Source: a virus. From it: a DNA stretch of 64,000 bases. Shown here one piece after another: positions 62,317 through 64,000 of the stretch. The translations under genes and the position numbers were made by a program. Each line of letters starts with the position of its first letter. Position 1 is the first letter of the stretch. The notes beneath the pieces are model-generated. The model saw only the letters and a list, made by a program, of their open reading frames with translations. It was not told the origin of the DNA and did not search any database. The stretch spans positions 98,813 to 162,812 of IMG/VR virus record IMGVR_UViG_3300036985_006490. One strand, 5' to 3'.

Positions 62317-64000
62317 CTATTTTTTTATTATATTTTTTAGTTCATCAATTTGAACTTGTTGTTCTTTAACACACTCAATCAATAGAGCTACAATTCTTTC
62401 ATATTTGACCGCCAAGTAACCATTTTCTCTTCGTGTAACAATTTCAGGTAAAACTTCTTGAATTTCCTGAGCAATCACTCCAATATCATGACCTTCGTTT
62501 TCATGTATTCCTTCCATAGGAATCCAATCATATTCATATCCGCCTATTTGATTAATTTTATCAATAGGATTAGTTATTGGTGAGATGTTTTCTTTCAGTC
62601 TCCTATCTGAACCGTAGAACGCTACAACGTCATTGGTTGCTCTAATCAAACCAGTAGTTGTTGGTGTATTTGTTCCAACTCCTAATGCTCCGTTTATGTA
62701 TGCTGTAGTACCATCAAAGGTAAAGTTAGCTTCACCATTAATGGTTCCCGCGGTTCCTGTTGCAGTAAGGACAAAATCATTTGTATTATTGTTAATTGTT
62801 CCTAATCCTGATGAACCACTTGACCCTGATGTTCCGCTTGTTCCACTTGAACCTGATGAACCACTTGAACCTGATGAACCACTTGTTCCTGAAGTTCCAC
62901 TTGAACCTGATGAACCACTCGATCCAGACGAACCTGATGTTCCGCTTGTTCCACTTGAACCTGATGAACCACTTGAACCTGATGAACCTGAGGTTCCGCT
63001 AGTTCCGCTTGAACCTGATGAACCACTTGTTCCTGATGAACCTGAGGTACCACTAGTACCACTTGTTCCTGAAGAACCTGATGTTCCGCTAGTTCCTGAT
63101 GAACCACTTGTTCCTGAAGTACCGTCTGTACCACTTGAACCAGATGTTCCACTTGTTCCTGATGAACCTGAAGTACCACTAGTTCCTGATGAACCACTTG
63201 TTCCTGATGTTCCACTAGTTCCTGATGAACCTGATGTTCCTGAAGTTCCATCTGTACCACTTGAACCTGATGAACCACTTGTTCCTGATGTTCCAGAAGA
63301 CCCTGAAGTTCCACTAGTTCCTGATGAACCGCTTGAACCACTTGTTCCTGATGTTCCATCTGTGCCACTTGAACCTGAGGTTCCGCTAGTTCCACTTGAA
63401 CCAGATGTTCCACTTGTTCCTGATGAACCTGAGGTACCACTAGTTCCTGATGAACCGCTTGTTCCTGATGTTCCATCTGTGCCACTTGAACCTGAGGTTC
63501 CGCTAGTTCCTGATGAACCAGATGTTCCACTTGTTCCTGATGAACCTGAGGTACCACTAGTTCCTGATGAACCACTTGTTCCTGATGTTCCATCTGTGCC
63601 ACTTGATCCTGAGGTTCCGCTAGTTCCTGATGAACCAGATGTTCCACTTGTTCCTGATGAACCTGAGGTACCACTAGTTCCTGATGAACCACTTGTTCCT
63701 GATGTTCCATCTGTGCCACTTGATCCTGAGGTTCCGCTAGTTCCTGATGAACCAGATGTTCCACTAGTACCACTTGTTCCTGATGTTCCACTTGAACCGC
63801 TTGTTCCTGAAGTTCCATCTGTGCCACTTGAACCTGAGGTCCCGCTAGTTCCACTTGAACCACTAGTTCCTGATGTTCCTGAAGAACCTGATGTTCCGCT
63901 AGTTCCTGATGAACCACTTGTTCCTGAAGTACCGTCTGTACCACTTGAACCAGATGTTCCACTTGTTCCTGATGAACCTGAAGTACCACTAGTTCCTGAT
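62317..64000 (-). CDS. collagen-like (Gly-X-Y) tail-fibre protein with S74 chaperone domain, partial
   Basis: Runs off the right edge; 561 codons are in the window and no start is seen. From the edge to about 62810 there are more than 130 uninterrupted Gly-X-Y triplets, nearly all G-T-S, G-S-S or G-T-D, with no proline. A beta stretch follows (INNNTNDFVLTATGTAG, then TAYINGALGVGTNTPT). The end has FYGSDRRLKENISPI and GHDIGVIAQEIQEVLPEI, the S74 intramolecular chaperone signature whose Ser in GSDRRLKEN is where autocleavage occurs. An internal Met at 62649 is not the start: the frame is open from the edge to the TAG at 62317. It is probably a trimeric host-recognition fibre. Confidence 0.85.
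   Translation of the reverse strand, partial: SGTSGTSGSSGTSGTSGSSGTDGTSGTSGSSGTSGTSGSSGTSGTSGSSGTSGTSGSSGTDGTSGTSGSSGTSGTSGTSGTSGSSGTSGTSGSSGTDGTSGTSGSSGTSGTSGSSGTSGTSGSSGTSGTSGSSGTDGTSGTSGSSGTSGTSGSSGTSGTSGSSGTSGTSGSSGTDGTSGTSGSSGTSGTSGSSGTSGTSGSSGTSGTSGSSGTDGTSGTSGSSGSSGTSGTSGSSGTSGTSGSSGSSGTDGTSGTSGSSGTSGTSGTSGSSGTSGTSGSSGTSGTSGSSGTDGTSGTSGSSGTSGTSGSSGTSGTSGTSGSSGTSGSSGSSGTSGTSGSSGSSGSSGSSGTSGTSGSSGSSGSSGSSGTSGTSGSSGSSGSSGSSGTSGTSGSSGSSGLGTINNNTNDFVLTATGTAGTINGEANFTFDGTTAYINGALGVGTNTPTTTGLIRATNDVVAFYGSDRRLKENISPITNPIDKINQIGGYEYDWIPMEGIHENEGHDIGVIAQEIQEVLPEIVTRRENGYLAVKYERIVALLIECVKEQQVQIDELKNIIKK
63300..63760 (-). repeat. 117-nt higher-order repeat within the Gly-X-Y array
   Basis: The block containing tgaggtaccactagttcc recurs with ggt at 63433, 63550 and 63667, a spacing of 117 bases (13 Gly-X-Y triplets). 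The copies are nearly identical and a 126-base variant precedes them. The short 9-base triplet code is therefore organised into larger, recently amplified units. Confidence 0.8.

Noticed and set aside
62802-63989. A 395-codon Gln/Val/His-rich frame on the minus strand
   Set aside because: It is the shifted frame of the Gly-X-Y array. The Gly frame is continuous with the S74 chaperone end to the TAG at 62317, while this frame leads nowhere.
1-64000. A bacterial chromosomal O-antigen locus
   Set aside because: Sugar genes alone would fit, but flanking RuvC-like, tail-type and S74 fibre genes and the extreme packing favour a phage. A prophage remains possible; no integrase was seen.

Overview
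The window is most likely part of a large, AT-rich tailed-phage genome whose host is probably a member of the Bacteroidetes. The phage assignment rests on a RuvC-like resolvase, a block of large virion-type fibre proteins, a tail-fibre protein ending in an intramolecular chaperone domain, and very tight packing with ATGA/TAATG overlaps. The host inference rests on two SprB-like repeats (a gliding-adhesin repeat typical of Flavobacteriia) in a structural protein; it is not proof. No tRNA, rRNA, CRISPR array, transposase or integrase was recognised by eye.

Layout. (1) 18-9198, minus strand: a RuvC-like nuclease and five virion-type proteins, three of them with long Thr-Pro linkers. (2) 9199-9557: a divergent spacer holding a 58-codon gene. 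(3) 9341-16884, plus strand: GT9 glycosyltransferase, methyltransferase, GT-A transferase, a mini-DegT aminotransferase, a NeuD/PglD-type acyltransferase, a 1030-residue three-domain glycosyltransferase ending in a TibC/BAHT-like heptosyltransferase domain, and an FkbM methyltransferase. (4) 60906-16877, minus strand: about 44 kb of co-directional genes for making and attaching unusual sugars and for modifying protein. It includes four radical SAM proteins, several 2-oxoglutarate oxygenases, a SET-domain protein, a protein with three or four tandem Hint domains, a carbamoyltransferase, a two-subunit thiamine-diphosphate enzyme, a Gmd / His-type DegT dehydratase / epimerase set, an amidinotransferase, two GT7-like transferases fused to LamG domains, and four copies of an unnamed transferase-like domain. 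(5) 61049-64000, minus strand: fibre proteins again, including one that continues past the right edge and carries more than 130 proline-free Gly-X-Y triplets ahead of an S74-type chaperone.

How it may fit together. The virion proteins present hundreds of Thr/Ser residues in mucin-like (Thr-Pro) and collagen-like (Gly-Thr-Ser) arrays. The rest of the window encodes sugar-nucleotide enzymes, about fifteen putative glycosyltransferases and decorating enzymes (carbamoyl, methyl, acyl, amidino, hydroxyl, deacylation). The simplest reading is a phage-encoded system that builds exotic glycans and puts them on its own fibres; remodelling of host surface glycans is the main alternative. The substrates are inferred, not shown.

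The most unusual single items are: a piece of the collagen-like repeat sitting in a different frame inside an epimerase/transferase fusion gene; the tandem Hint protein; the LamG-fused GT7 and radical SAM proteins; and the combination of a ColD-like dehydratase with a two-subunit TPP enzyme, which would suit a branched dideoxy sugar.
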